Below are positions 16,756 through 25,955 of a DNA stretch of 64,000 nt, in pieces. Each line of letters begins with the position of its first letter. Position 1 is the first letter of the stretch. The notes beneath the pieces are model-generated. The model saw only the letters and a list, made by a program, of their open reading frames with translations, made no database searches and was not told the DNA's origin. The position numbers and the translations under genes were made by a program. Source of the stretch: Actinomycetaceae bacterium zg-1166 (GTDB taxonomy: Bacteria; Actinomycetota; Actinomycetes; Actinomycetales; Actinomycetaceae); NCBI GenBank assembly GCA_015679245.1, contig CP064953.1, forward strand, positions 1,860,001 to 1,924,000. The letters run 5' to 3'.

Positions 16756-18062
16756 CACGCGTGCGTGCAATCGTCTTGGCTGCTCAAGACGAAGAAGTTC
16801 GCCCTATCCTCAACGCTCTTGATTCCGTGGCGACGAAGCCTGTGCGCCTTGCCTGCCCTGTGGCGACCGTTTGGATTACGGCCTCAACCCACGGAAATAT
16901 CATCGTCATTAAGACGGGGATTGGGCTTGTGTCCACAGCAAGCGTCTTGGGGTGGGCTCTCGCCCGATTCACACCTAAAGTAGTGCTCTTCACCGGAACC
17001 GCAGGAGGACTCGCCGCCGATATCAATGTAGGAGATGTCGTCGTCGGCACCTCGTATGCCTACGGAACTGCGGATGCAACAGCTTTCGGCTATGCGCGTG
17101 GCCAGGTTCCAGGCCAACCAGCCGTGTTTGAGGGTGCACGCGAGTTGTTTGAACACTGCACCTTACCGTTGCGTTTTGGGCAGATGCTATCTTCGGATGC
17201 CTTCGTTACCGCTGCAAACGTGGGTGATATGCGCCAGACTTTCCCAGAGGCTCTCACCACTGATATGGAGACAACAGCTGCCGCACAAGTGTGTGCAGCG
17301 TGGGATATTCCTTATATTGCAGTGCGTTGTGTCTCCGATCTCTGTGGCCCCACCGCAGATCAGGATTACCACATGGCTCTTGATAGTGCGGCAGAGCGTT
17401 CAGCTCGTGCTACGTTGGACGTGCTCACCTACCTTGCCGAGCCCGCACCTTCAGGCCCACGCCAGAAGTTCTCCGTTCCGCTCCTCTCCTTGGGGTTGAG
17501 GACGGTTTTCGCACGCACAAATAACCTTGAACCAGGCGAAATCCACCCCGAAGATGCCGCCTTGCGCGACGAGGTTGCGGAGAATCTTCCCGGAGCCACA
17601 GCGGAGCAGATCAATACAATCCTCTCCCTTGCGGGTGCGGCTCGCACAGCAATCGAATCAGATTTGGGGCTCACACTCACTGCAAAACAGTACGATCGCG
17701 AGCGCATACGTATCGCGCAGGAAAGTGGTGTGGATACAGGGCGTGGAAAACTTGCGTGGCCTCCTACGTCTCAGACAATCATTAAGCGTTTCAACGGTTA
17801 CTGGAATGATGCGCTCACTGATATTGGCCTCAAGGTACAGACTGGGCGTAAACGAGGTGGCCTCAAGTTCAGCGATAAGGACTACATTCAGGCTCTTCGT
17901 CAATTCTCCACATGGTCAGCCAAACGCGGCTCGGCACCCTCGTATAAGTCTTACCAAATATGGATCAAGGAGACTCACAGGGCAGGAACTGCTCCTTCCG
18001 GTGCTGCTATTCGTCAGCGTTTTGGTTCCTGGCGTGCAGCTACCCACGAGGCGCAGATTTAA
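16752..18062 (+). CDS. MTA/SAH nucleosidase fused to two HNH-associated DNA-binding-like repeats
   Basis: 436 residues, almost twice the usual 230. Residues 1-230 are a complete 5'-methylthioadenosine/S-adenosylhomocysteine nucleosidase: [10 protein letters not shown] (catalytic Glu), [31 protein letters not shown] (substrate-binding Met-Glu) and CVSDLCG (catalytic Asp). Residues 300-436 hold two copies of a tryptophan/RFGSW module known from homing-endonuclease-associated (HNH) repeats: [20 protein letters not shown] (336-355) and, in repeat two, [16 protein letters not shown] then [14 protein letters not shown] (414-427). These modules are helix-turn-helix-like and are expected to bind DNA. 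The gene overlaps luxS by 4 bp. Nucleosidase assignment is firm; DNA binding is inference. Confidence 0.88.
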   Translation: MTRVRAIVLAAQDEEVRPILNALDSVATKPVRLACPVATVWITASTHGNIIVIKTGIGLVSTASVLGWALARFTPKVVLFTGTAGGLAADINVGDVVVGTSYAYGTADATAFGYARGQVPGQPAVFEGARELFEHCTLPLRFGQMLSSDAFVTAANVGDMRQTFPEALTTDMETTAAAQVCAAWDIPYIAVRCVSDLCGPTADQDYHMALDSAAERSARATLDVLTYLAEPAPSGPRQKFSVPLLSLGLRTVFARTNNLEPGEIHPEDAALRDEVAENLPGATAEQINTILSLAGAARTAIESDLGLTLTAKQYDRERIRIAQESGVDTGRGKLAWPPTSQTIIKRFNGYWNDALTDIGLKVQTGRKRGGLKFSDKDYIQALRQFSTWSAKRGSAPSYKSYQIWIKETHRAGTAPSGAAIRQRFGSWRAATHEAQI

Positions 18063-18683
18063 GCGAGTTTTCAATGTTCACCAAGGGTGGTGGCTGGTTT
18101 AACATACCCTCACTTAATTGAATCGCAACTCACAAAAATTGTAGATGTGCACACTTCACACATACGGTATCTGGTGCTTTCCATCAGATACCGCCTCTCG
18201 GCACCCTCAAATAGGGTCAATATCGGCACATATGACGTTGATAAACCAGATGAAAATGACACTCTTCCCTCGGAAGTATTGCAGTGAAGTAGGGTCACAT
18301 GAGACATCACATTTTCAGATTCGCTCTGATCGGACTTTCCCTACTTTCTGTCCTAGTTTCCCCACTCTTGTACAGCCAACGAACACGGTAGTTAACGCCG
18401 TAACTTTCGTCGGACTACACCTTCTTCTCCCCGTGGGATGCACACTCCTAAGCTGCTCAGTCGTGCTACATTACCTCACTCCAGTTCGCACACAGAACGC
18501 ACAGAACGAACCAGGACGAGAAGCTCCTATCAGAAAATGATGCTGCGCAAACTCCCACATCTGAAGAAAAGCCACTCCACCCTCATGGAACTTCCCTCAC
18601 CTCTTCAACCTGACCCCTCATCGCCGGTATCACAGTAATTGCCGCAGGTTACCTGCCTATATCTTCCGCAGCAATCTGATCCC
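18063..18683. other. Intergenic region with possible decayed small membrane protein
   Basis: Convergent spacer of 621 bp. From ATG 18300 a frame reads MRHHIFRFALIGLSLLSVLV and on for about 30 codons to a stop; shifting by one base at about 18375 continues as a second hydrophobic segment (VVNAVTFVGLHLLLPVGCTL) and a polar tail ending at 18540. This could be a frameshifted two-helix membrane protein. No family was recognised, and no clear terminator is visible for either flanking gene. Confidence 0.3.
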
Positions 18684-21014
18684 TTAGACTGATGCAGCCG
18701 CAATCTGATCCAAGAGCCAGGCGTACACGAAGGCTTGTTCACGGAATCTCTCGTAACGGCCAGACTTCCCACCATGCCCAGCTACCATCTCGATCTTCTC
18801 CAAGATCGGCCGAGCTACCGGATCATTCTGCGTCACTTCACGAAGAATCTGCACCCACTTCGTCGGCTCCACATACGAAACGCGAATATCGTTGAGCGAA
18901 GTAGTGGCAAGAATCGCTGGGTAAAGTTCGCAACGCACATTCTCCGTGGGAGAGTAGGACTTCATATAGGCATAAACCTCAGCATCCTCAATCGGGTTAC
19001 CCCATTCCTCCCACTCCCCTGCAGTCAGCGGGAGTTCCGGCTTGAGAATCGTAGTGAGAGAATCAACGAAGGGTACACCCGCATGAATGGCACGGAAAAG
19101 TTCTGGAGCCATATTCGCCACAGCCCCCATGAGCAAACCACCCGCTGAACGCCCTTCGGCAGCTAAACGCCCCTGTGCTACCCATCCAGAATCGACCATC
19201 CAGCGTGCACAGTCCACGAAATCAGTAAAGGTGTTCTTCTTCTCCAGAAACTTGCCATGCAGATACCACTGTCGACCCATCTCACCGCCCCCGCGCACAT
19301 GGGTCCAACCAATCACTACTCCGCGCTCAAGAAGAGAAAGGAATGCTGGGAGGAAACGAGGATCGTTCGACACTTCATAAGAGCCATAACCGTAGATATA
19401 ACCAGGATTGGTGCCATCAGCCATAACATCTGCTCGATGAATGAGAGTGAGAGGAAGCATCGTGCCGTCAGCGGCACGCACCTGCACACCTTCTTCCACG
19501 TAGAGATCTGGATTATAGCCGGGAACTTCTACGGATTTAAGCTGCTGCAGCTCACCGTTGGACGCAGTGTAGGAAGCCACTTCCAAAGGGCAAAGCACCG
19601 ATTCAGTGGAGATAAGGATCTCTGAACTCTCCCACCAAGCTGGGGCGTAGATCGTTGTTGTGGCCAAGCGGCGACGTGGCACCTCTGTAAGATCCCCCCA
19701 AATCTGGCGTTCATGGGGTTCGCGATAGGTGACTTGCTGGGAAACGGTAAGCACCTGCGCTCGGCTGCGCCGTGCCACACGCACCGAAGTCTCCCCCTCA
19801 CTGCGCATCACCACAGCGAAGAAATCTCGAAAAGCCTCCACCTCACTGATTCGCTCACCTGTGTTCGGCTTGAGCACACTCACCCATTCGTTCGGCTGTG
19901 AGGTGCGGATTGGACCCGTCGCAACCTCAAAATCTTCCATGTTTGCGTTGTGCGTAATCAAGAGGTGATCCCCGGCTGGCTCTACGAAGTACTCAAGGCC
20001 AGGATCTCGCCAAGCGACGACAATGGGTTCAGCCAACGGATGTGCAGTGGAGACAAGGCGCACCTCCGTGGTGGTGACAGACTGTGAAGTGAGCACCACC
20101 CAGGTACCGTCGCGCGAAGGCTCGTGCCAGAGATCAAATTGAGGATCATCCTCCTGGAAGATGAGACGATCGTCGTTCGGATGCGTGCCAACAGTGTGGA
20201 GCCACACCTGATAGGTTCGCCAAGATTCATCCACCTTTGCGTAGAAGATCGCGCGCGAATCAGCACTCCAGGCCAGGCCGTAGCCAGCACCCGTGACAGC
20301 ATCATCAAGAACCATTCCGCTGGTGATATCGAAGATACGGAGTGTGAAATGTTCGTCGCCCGAAAAATCCACACCGAGTACACCAATGTCCCCATTTGGC
20401 GCGGGAAGAAACCCTGAGGTTCCGAAAAATTCTTCCCCTTCAGAGAGGGTGTTTCCATCCCACACGAGTTGTTCGCCCGCAATTCCTTCAGCCAATTCGG
20501 CCTGAGTGGGGCGCGGAAGATCTGCGGAAGATGCAGCTGCCTCTACCTCTTGCGAGTTAGCTTCGCAAGCCGACGAACGTGTGACTCCTACCGTGGCAGG
20601 TACACGAAATTCGGCGGGGTAGTTCTTTCCCTCCCATGTGCGGCGGTAGTACCACCACTCTCCCTGACGTGTGGGAACAGTAGTATCTGTGAGTTGTGTG
20701 CGAGCCGCAATATCACCGGCAATCGACTCTATGAGAGGTTCAAGCTCTGCCGTGCGTGCAGCTGTCCACGCATTTTCTTCCTCAAGCAAGGCGAGAAGCT
20801 CCGGGTTGTCTTTCTCGCGAAGCCACTCGTAGTTATCTACATAGGTATCCCCATGAAAAATACGCTGTGTGGGAACCTTCTTCGCCACAGGTGCCTGTGC
20901 GGCACGCGCACGAGCTGCTGTTGAATCTCCCGCCACGGAAGGTGCAGCGGCAAAAGAATCAGATGTCGTGATGTTAGCGTTGCTGTGGGTCACACCCTGC
21001 TCAAGATCGCTCAT
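18684..21014 (-). CDS. ptrB: S9-family peptidase, oligopeptidase B
   Basis: 776 residues: N-terminal beta-propeller and C-terminal alpha/beta-hydrolase of the prolyl oligopeptidase clan. Visible are FHGDTYVDNYEWLREKDNPE (family N-terminus), GYGSYEVSNDPRFLP, the nucleophile motif EGRSAGGLLMG, and the catalytic His in VAGHGGKSGR. Oligopeptidase B cleaves short peptides after Arg/Lys in the cytosol. Start ATG 21014 has no Shine-Dalgarno sequence but TAAGAT lies seven bases upstream, so a leaderless mRNA is likely. About 30 Ala/Ser/Thr-rich residues precede the conserved part. Confidence 0.93.
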   Translation of the reverse strand: MSDLEQGVTHSNANITTSDSFAAAPSVAGDSTAARARAAQAPVAKKVPTQRIFHGDTYVDNYEWLREKDNPELLALLEEENAWTAARTAELEPLIESIAGDIAARTQLTDTTVPTRQGEWWYYRRTWEGKNYPAEFRVPATVGVTRSSACEANSQEVEAAASSADLPRPTQAELAEGIAGEQLVWDGNTLSEGEEFFGTSGFLPAPNGDIGVLGVDFSGDEHFTLRIFDITSGMVLDDAVTGAGYGLAWSADSRAIFYAKVDESWRTYQVWLHTVGTHPNDDRLIFQEDDPQFDLWHEPSRDGTWVVLTSQSVTTTEVRLVSTAHPLAEPIVVAWRDPGLEYFVEPAGDHLLITHNANMEDFEVATGPIRTSQPNEWVSVLKPNTGERISEVEAFRDFFAVVMRSEGETSVRVARRSRAQVLTVSQQVTYREPHERQIWGDLTEVPRRRLATTTIYAPAWWESSEILISTESVLCPLEVASYTASNGELQQLKSVEVPGYNPDLYVEEGVQVRAADGTMLPLTLIHRADVMADGTNPGYIYGYGSYEVSNDPRFLPAFLSLLERGVVIGWTHVRGGGEMGRQWYLHGKFLEKKNTFTDFVDCARWMVDSGWVAQGRLAAEGRSAGGLLMGAVANMAPELFRAIHAGVPFVDSLTTILKPELPLTAGEWEEWGNPIEDAEVYAYMKSYSPTENVRCELYPAILATTSLNDIRVSYVEPTKWVQILREVTQNDPVARPILEKIEMVAGHGGKSGRYERFREQAFVYAWLLDQIAAASV

Positions 21015-21108
21015 AGCGACGATCTTAGCGAATGCCCAGGGTAGAATCACTGTCAATCACCCAAACCCGACCTCGCTGCACATCGCACCCTCCCAGGGCG
21101 GCTTTTGC

Positions 21109-21933
21109 CTACCCCTGTGCCTTACTCTGTGCCACCGCCAAGGAATCACAGAGTTCATTGGCACTATCCCCGGCATGACCCTTCACCCATTCCACCTCAG
21201 TGCGCCCAGAACGCCCCTCGTATAGGTCGAGAAGCCTCTCCACTAGCTCACGGTTGGCCACAGGTGTACCGTCAGCCTTCTTCCAACCCTTTCTCCGCCA
21301 ATTCGGTGCCCACTTCGTCATCGTATTGAGCACATAGGTGGAATCACAACGAATGAGAAGATCTCCTTTAGGCCCCACATATTCAAGGGCTCGGATCATC
21401 GCTGTAAGTTCCATGATGTTGTTTGTTGTTCTCGCCGCTGCACCACTTGCGCGCACTCCCGAGATTTGCTCTACCCAAGCCCAACCTCCTGAGCCAGGAT
21501 TTCCTGAGCAGGCTCCGTCGGTGGCAATAATGGCATCAAAACCAGGGGAAATGTGCCCCACCGAGCCTGGGTGCGAACGGTCAATCCCTTCGGATCTCTC
21601 AATCCTTCTGGAGTTCTCAATCCCCTCGGAATCGTGGGTACCCTCGTCGTGGGTACCCTCGTCGTCGAAAAGCGTGTGGTTCCATTCCCTCTCCGAGACT
21701 ACCGGCAACGCACGCACCATGCCGATCCCTTCGAGAATACTCAGGATATCTTCGTGCCAGAGGGTGAGCCGGGCACCGTCAGCTGAGGAGAGAGTGGCAA
21801 AACCGTGGCGCACAGCAAGATCAGAAGCATGAGCACCTTGAGCAAAGCCAAGATCTTCCAAACGTGCGAGAACGTCGTGTGTTTCAAGGCGGAATTCGTC
21901 AGCAATCTCGATGATGGGGAGCCACGTACTCAT
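21109..21933 (-). CDS. rnhA: Ribonuclease HI with N-terminal extension
   Basis: 274 residues. The C-terminal 140 are a complete RNase HI: IIATDGACSGNPGSGGW (first Asp), NNIMELTAMIRAL (Glu), IRCDSTYVLNTMTKW (Asp) and WVKGHAGDSANELCDSLA (His and last Asp), so all DEDD residues and His are present. It degrades RNA in RNA-DNA hybrids. The first 75 residues form a separate small domain of unknown function, joined by a linker with the short repeat DEGTHDEGTHD. I start at ATG 21933 (MSTWLP), where TATGCT six bases upstream suggests leaderless expression; the frame above it has no start support. Confidence 0.92.
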   Translation of the reverse strand: MSTWLPIIEIADEFRLETHDVLARLEDLGFAQGAHASDLAVRHGFATLSSADGARLTLWHEDILSILEGIGMVRALPVVSEREWNHTLFDDEGTHDEGTHDSEGIENSRRIERSEGIDRSHPGSVGHISPGFDAIIATDGACSGNPGSGGWAWVEQISGVRASGAAARTTNNIMELTAMIRALEYVGPKGDLLIRCDSTYVLNTMTKWAPNWRRKGWKKADGTPVANRELVERLLDLYEGRSGRTEVEWVKGHAGDSANELCDSLAVAQSKAQG

Positions 21934-22267
21934 GTGCCCAGCATAGAGGATCGTTATAGCGCAAGGCAGATAACGAGAGAACAAACGACGAGAGAGCAGT
22001 ACAAGAAAGAAGATGAGTAAAGCTGAATTGAGATCAGATTTCCTGAACGAGAGATCCACATGAAGAAGCCAGAGATCAGCATGAAGAAGAGCGTCTGAAA
22101 GCTGGCATAGCCCAAGAGTGATGACAAGCAACTCGCAAAGAGAGCACGCACAGCACTCAGAGCTGCGACAAAGTGTGACTCGAAAGAGTTAAGCCCGTCT
22201 CCATCTCATGCATGGATGACGTGCGCCGGGTAAATTTGGAGTGGAATTTGCACAAAGGAGAGAGTGT
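21934..22267. other. Intergenic region rnhA / macrodomain gene
   Basis: 334 bp between divergent genes. The plus strand is purine-rich and carries an imperfect 19-bp direct repeat, AGAGATCCACATGAAGAAG (22050-22068) and AGAGATCAGCATGAAGAAG (22071-22089). No gene is visible. Confidence 0.55.
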
Positions 22268-23176
22268 ATGCTGCCCCTGTCTGCCTACCGTGAGGCAATC
22301 CATCTCGACACGCCCATCCCCACCCCCGACCCCGATCCGCGGTCGAACGCGGATCTTGTCAATCTCGCACTCAATGGTCTTAGGGGGCGCGCAGCCAGCG
22401 ACGACGATCCTGACCGTGCGATTTATTCGATGAGTGGACTCTACAAAACTCTGCGTGAAGAACTCATCGAACGCACACCCGGCCTCCTTCCACTAGATGT
22501 CTCTCAAGCTATCGACACTCTTCTCTACCGCCACTCGGCTCACCTTGGACGCACCACAGGTGCCAACCTCATGCGTATCTCAGAAATGTGGCCAAGCTCG
22601 GATTATTCGGCTGCACGGAATGTGGCAATGTGGCGCGGTGATGTGCGTGAACTCGTGGCCGATGCCGTGGTCAATGCCGCACTCCCTGATCTGCAGGGCT
22701 GCCATGATCCGAACCATCCGTGCATCGATAATCACATTCAAGGCCAGGCGGGGCCATGGATGCGCAACGATTGTGCAATTATCCGTGAAATGCAGGGGCA
22801 TGACGAAGTTGTGGGGAGCGCAAAGCTCACTCGTGGTTATCGCCTTCCCGCACGCTACGTGCTACACACAGTAAGCCCACGTGTGGGCACTGAGGGTGTT
22901 ACCGATACGGATCGTGCTGCTCTTGCCTCTTGCTACAATTCCTGCCTAGATCTTGCTCTTGAGAAGGGGGATATCCACACCGTTTCCTTCTGCGCACTTT
23001 CCACAGGAGCCAATGGTTTCCCCTTCGAAGAGGCTTCACGCATTGCTCTGAGCACAGTAAGTAAGTGGCTCTCAAAGCACGGGACGGATGTCATTCGCCT
23101 CGTCATCTTCAATATTTTCGACGATCACGACGCCGAACGTTACACGCGCGTAGTCTCCAACTGGATCGAGGACTAA
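22268..23176 (+). CDS. Zinc-type macrodomain protein-ADP-ribose hydrolase
   Basis: 302 residues. The macrodomain occupies about residues 110-300: ELVADAVVNAALPDLQGCH, PNHPCIDNHIQGQAGPWMRN, GSAKLTRGYRLPARYVLHTV and CALSTGANGFPFEEASRIAL. The CHDPNHPC cluster (145-152) is the zinc-binding signature of the class often linked to SirTM sirtuins and a GcvH-like protein, where it removes ADP-ribose from protein. Neither partner is nearby. The first 100 residues are a helical N-terminal region seen in this class. ATG 22268 has AAAGGAG seven bases upstream. The stop overlaps the next start (TAATG). Confidence 0.87.
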   Translation: MLPLSAYREAIHLDTPIPTPDPDPRSNADLVNLALNGLRGRAASDDDPDRAIYSMSGLYKTLREELIERTPGLLPLDVSQAIDTLLYRHSAHLGRTTGANLMRISEMWPSSDYSAARNVAMWRGDVRELVADAVVNAALPDLQGCHDPNHPCIDNHIQGQAGPWMRNDCAIIREMQGHDEVVGSAKLTRGYRLPARYVLHTVSPRVGTEGVTDTDRAALASCYNSCLDLALEKGDIHTVSFCALSTGANGFPFEEASRIALSTVSKWLSKHGTDVIRLVIFNIFDDHDAERYTRVVSNWIED

Positions 23177-24105
23177 TGTCAACACACAAGACACCACTTG
23201 GCAACACGCCGGAGGAAACGAGCGACAACCTTGACATCGCTGGTGTTCCCCTTCCCACCTCGAAACCTCGAAGCAACGTCAATACCCTCACAGTGAGCCT
23301 CGTCGCAATAATCGCCGTGCTTGTCGTGGCACTCGTTGTCGCACTTATTCGCCCCTGGGATCAGGGTATTGCCTCCCAGGCACAAACTTCTTCAGATACA
23401 CACACCCCCGACGTCACCACCCAAACGGCGCACCTCGATTCTTACCAGCAAGCTGAAGCCGATCTGGCAGCAGCACAAAAACTCACGGCAGGCACAGACT
23501 ACATTCCCTCCCAGGCCAGCGCGGCTCGTACAGCAATTGCTCAACTCCCCCAAGCTGCCGATGGCTCTGGCCTCACTCTCGGTCCGGCAGATGCACCCGT
23601 TCACGTGCGTGTCTTTGCAGATTTCTCCTGCCCAATCTGCGTGAAACTCCACAAAGACACCTTCACGCAGCTCGAAGCACGAGCGAGGGCAGGCGACATT
23701 CGCCTTGAGTTCACGAACTTCGTTATCTTCGACGAAAAGTACGGTTCTGGGAAGGCTGCACGCGGCGCACTTGCCGCAGCGCAACAGGGGAGAATGTGGG
23801 AGTTTATCGCTGCTGCCTTCAACTCTGCACACGAAGGTGAACACCCCACATACACTGATGAATCTGTAGCTGCAATCGCTTCACAGGCAGGTGTGCCAGA
23901 TATGGCAGCATGGAGCGAGGCTTATGCCTCCACCGATGTGGCACATGAGGTGTCTGCGCAGACATCTATAGCTACAGGGCTGGGATTGGGAGGAACCCCG
24001 GCCATGCTCATCGGCAATGCCTTTGTGGGCGGCTATGTGAATTACCAGGCAATCGACGGCACGATCACAATGCAGAAGAAGCTGAACGAGAAAGGTCTTA
24101 ACTAG
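23176..24105 (+). CDS. Membrane-anchored DsbA-family thiol-disulfide oxidoreductase
   Basis: 309 residues. One membrane helix at about 38-58 (TVSLVAIIAVLVVALVVALI) follows a short cytoplasmic part, leaving residues 60-309 outside the cell. The thioredoxin-fold domain starts near 135 (GLTLGPADAPVHVRVFADFS), has the redox motif CPIC at 152-155 and the cis-Pro loop LGGTPAMLIGN. Actinobacterial homologues introduce disulfides in secreted proteins. Its ATG shares a base with the stop of the macrodomain gene, so the two are translationally coupled although they work in different compartments. Confidence 0.87.
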   Translation: MSTHKTPLGNTPEETSDNLDIAGVPLPTSKPRSNVNTLTVSLVAIIAVLVVALVVALIRPWDQGIASQAQTSSDTHTPDVTTQTAHLDSYQQAEADLAAAQKLTAGTDYIPSQASAARTAIAQLPQAADGSGLTLGPADAPVHVRVFADFSCPICVKLHKDTFTQLEARARAGDIRLEFTNFVIFDEKYGSGKAARGALAAAQQGRMWEFIAAAFNSAHEGEHPTYTDESVAAIASQAGVPDMAAWSEAYASTDVAHEVSAQTSIATGLGLGGTPAMLIGNAFVGGYVNYQAIDGTITMQKKLNEKGLN

Positions 24106-24131
24106 GCTCTGCTACAGGAATGAAAAGCGTC

Positions 24132-25955
24132 CTATTCGCTCTGCCATGTGTGCCAGAGTGAAGCGTACTGCCCACCGGATGCCACAAGTTCGCGGTGACT
24201 TCCCAGTTCAACAATCTGCCCCTCACTCATCACAGCCACACGATCCGCATCGTGTGCTGTGTAGAGCCGGTGAGCAATTGAGATCACCGTGCGCCCCTCG
24301 ACAACTCTAGCTAAAGCGCGCTCAAGTGAACGAGCTGCTCCTGGATCAAGGAGTGACGTAGCTTCGTCGAGCACAAGAATGTGCGGATCGAGGAGCACAA
24401 TCCTCGCGAGAGCTACCTGCTGTGCCTGCGCCGGCGTGAGCTGGAGACCACCTGCTCCAATCCTCGTCGCCACGCCTTCCTCAAGATCGTTCACCCACGA
24501 TCCGGCCTCCACTGCTTCGAGGGCAGCCAGCACTTGCGCCTCACTCGCCTCCGCTCGCGCCAGGCGCAGATTCTCTGCCAGAGTCCCCACAAAAGAGTGG
24601 TGTTCTTGAGTCACCAGCGCCACGACGCTCGGCCGCTGCTGCTCTGCAATACTCGACACTTTCCTGCCATAGACACAGATCGAACCGCTTTCAGGGGAAT
24701 TGATTCCAGCGATGAGGCGACCAAGTGTGGACTTTCCTGCTCCGGAAGAACCAACTATCGCAAGTTTTTCACCTCGGCGAATATCCAGGTTAACTCCATG
24801 GAGAACGTCGCGACCGGAGGAATAAGCAAAACGCACGTCGTGCACGCTCACGGCAACGTCCTCCGTGCACAATTGAGTTTGCGCTCCCCTCATAGGGGTG
24901 TGAGAAGCAAGGATGTCAGGCTCGGATATTCTCGCTTTCTCCCCTGTACTTTCGGCTGAGTTATCCTGCATCTGCGCGGACTCATACAGCTCTTCTACCC
25001 CAAAGATTCGGGAGAAAGAAGCAGTGGTGAATTGGAGGGCATCTACCCACCAGCTGATTTCTGTGAGTGGTGAGCGCACGTGCTGAGCGTAGAGCGCCAC
25101 CGTGGTAATCGTTCCCACACTTACGAGGCCTCGTTGAAGAAGGAACACTCCCCAGAGCACGGCAAGGAGTACAGGAAAAGCCACAATGAGCATGAGGAGG
25201 AAGATAAAAACTCCTCGAACCCAGGCGGTATAACGCTCATTGCGCCACATTTCGCGCATGAGGGTATCGAAACGTGAAATCCGCGTACCTCCCATATCCA
25301 GCGCATCTATTGTGGCCAACTGTTCAACGGTTTCGGATACCATACCTGAGCTTCCCGCCCACAATGCTGCAGCAGCGAGATAGGCCGGAATCGTGCGGCG
25401 TACATACCAACGCAATGAAAAGTAGAGAGGCGGCAAGGGCACCAGTACTACAACCCCAAGCAGAGGGTTTACAGCAATTGCCGCTGCCATCGTCACAATG
25501 ATCGTCAGAGAAATAATGATAATTCGTGAAATCCCTCTCTGGATGAAGCCAGCCACCCGCTCCACATCGTGTGTGGTGCGCCCCAGAAGGTCACCCGTGC
25601 CAGCTTCTTCAACGAGTGAGAGCGGCAGATGCGTAACAGCCTCTACTACGCGGTTGCGCAGGCGCATATACACACGCTCACCTAGCTTCATAGCCTCATA
25701 TTCGCCAATATAGGCGAGGATGGCTTGAACGATGACAACGAGGAACATAGCGATGATGACATCGCGGATGAAGGAGGAGGTAGCTCCACGTGTCACAGTA
25801 TCAATAGCATGGCCGATAAGCTGCGGAGTTACGACAGCAATACAAGCACCCATCAGTTGCAGAGTGAGCACATAAGCGAAACATCCACGAAATTCTTTGA
25901 GAATTCCGAAGAGCTTGCGACGTACCGTTTTTCCCGAGGCGATAGGAAGTCTCAT
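24132..25955 (-). CDS. ABC exporter half-transporter (intact Walker motifs, degenerate signature)
   Basis: 607 residues: six-helix type IV exporter membrane domain (about 20-330) and a nucleotide-binding domain (about 365-600). Walker A GSSGAGKSTLGR, Walker B HILVLDEATSLLD with the catalytic Glu, and the switch His (ISIAHRL) are canonical, but the signature LSGGQ is replaced by LTPAQ. It overlaps the upstream ABC gene by 4 bp (ATGA), so the pair forms a heterodimer. Its Walker A would pair with the intact LSGGQ of the partner to make the one working ATP site. Substrate unknown. Confidence 0.92.
   Translation of the reverse strand: MRLPIASGKTVRRKLFGILKEFRGCFAYVLTLQLMGACIAVVTPQLIGHAIDTVTRGATSSFIRDVIIAMFLVVIVQAILAYIGEYEAMKLGERVYMRLRNRVVEAVTHLPLSLVEEAGTGDLLGRTTHDVERVAGFIQRGISRIIIISLTIIVTMAAAIAVNPLLGVVVLVPLPPLYFSLRWYVRRTIPAYLAAAALWAGSSGMVSETVEQLATIDALDMGGTRISRFDTLMREMWRNERYTAWVRGVFIFLLMLIVAFPVLLAVLWGVFLLQRGLVSVGTITTVALYAQHVRSPLTEISWWVDALQFTTASFSRIFGVEELYESAQMQDNSAESTGEKARISEPDILASHTPMRGAQTQLCTEDVAVSVHDVRFAYSSGRDVLHGVNLDIRRGEKLAIVGSSGAGKSTLGRLIAGINSPESGSICVYGRKVSSIAEQQRPSVVALVTQEHHSFVGTLAENLRLARAEASEAQVLAALEAVEAGSWVNDLEEGVATRIGAGGLQLTPAQAQQVALARIVLLDPHILVLDEATSLLDPGAARSLERALARVVEGRTVISIAHRLYTAHDADRVAVMSEGQIVELGSHRELVASGGQYASLWHTWQSE

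Noticed and set aside
18145-18540. 131-codon plus-strand open frame as a gene
   Set aside because: Its first half has unlikely composition and no ribosome site; only its C-terminal part may belong to a frameshifted membrane protein.
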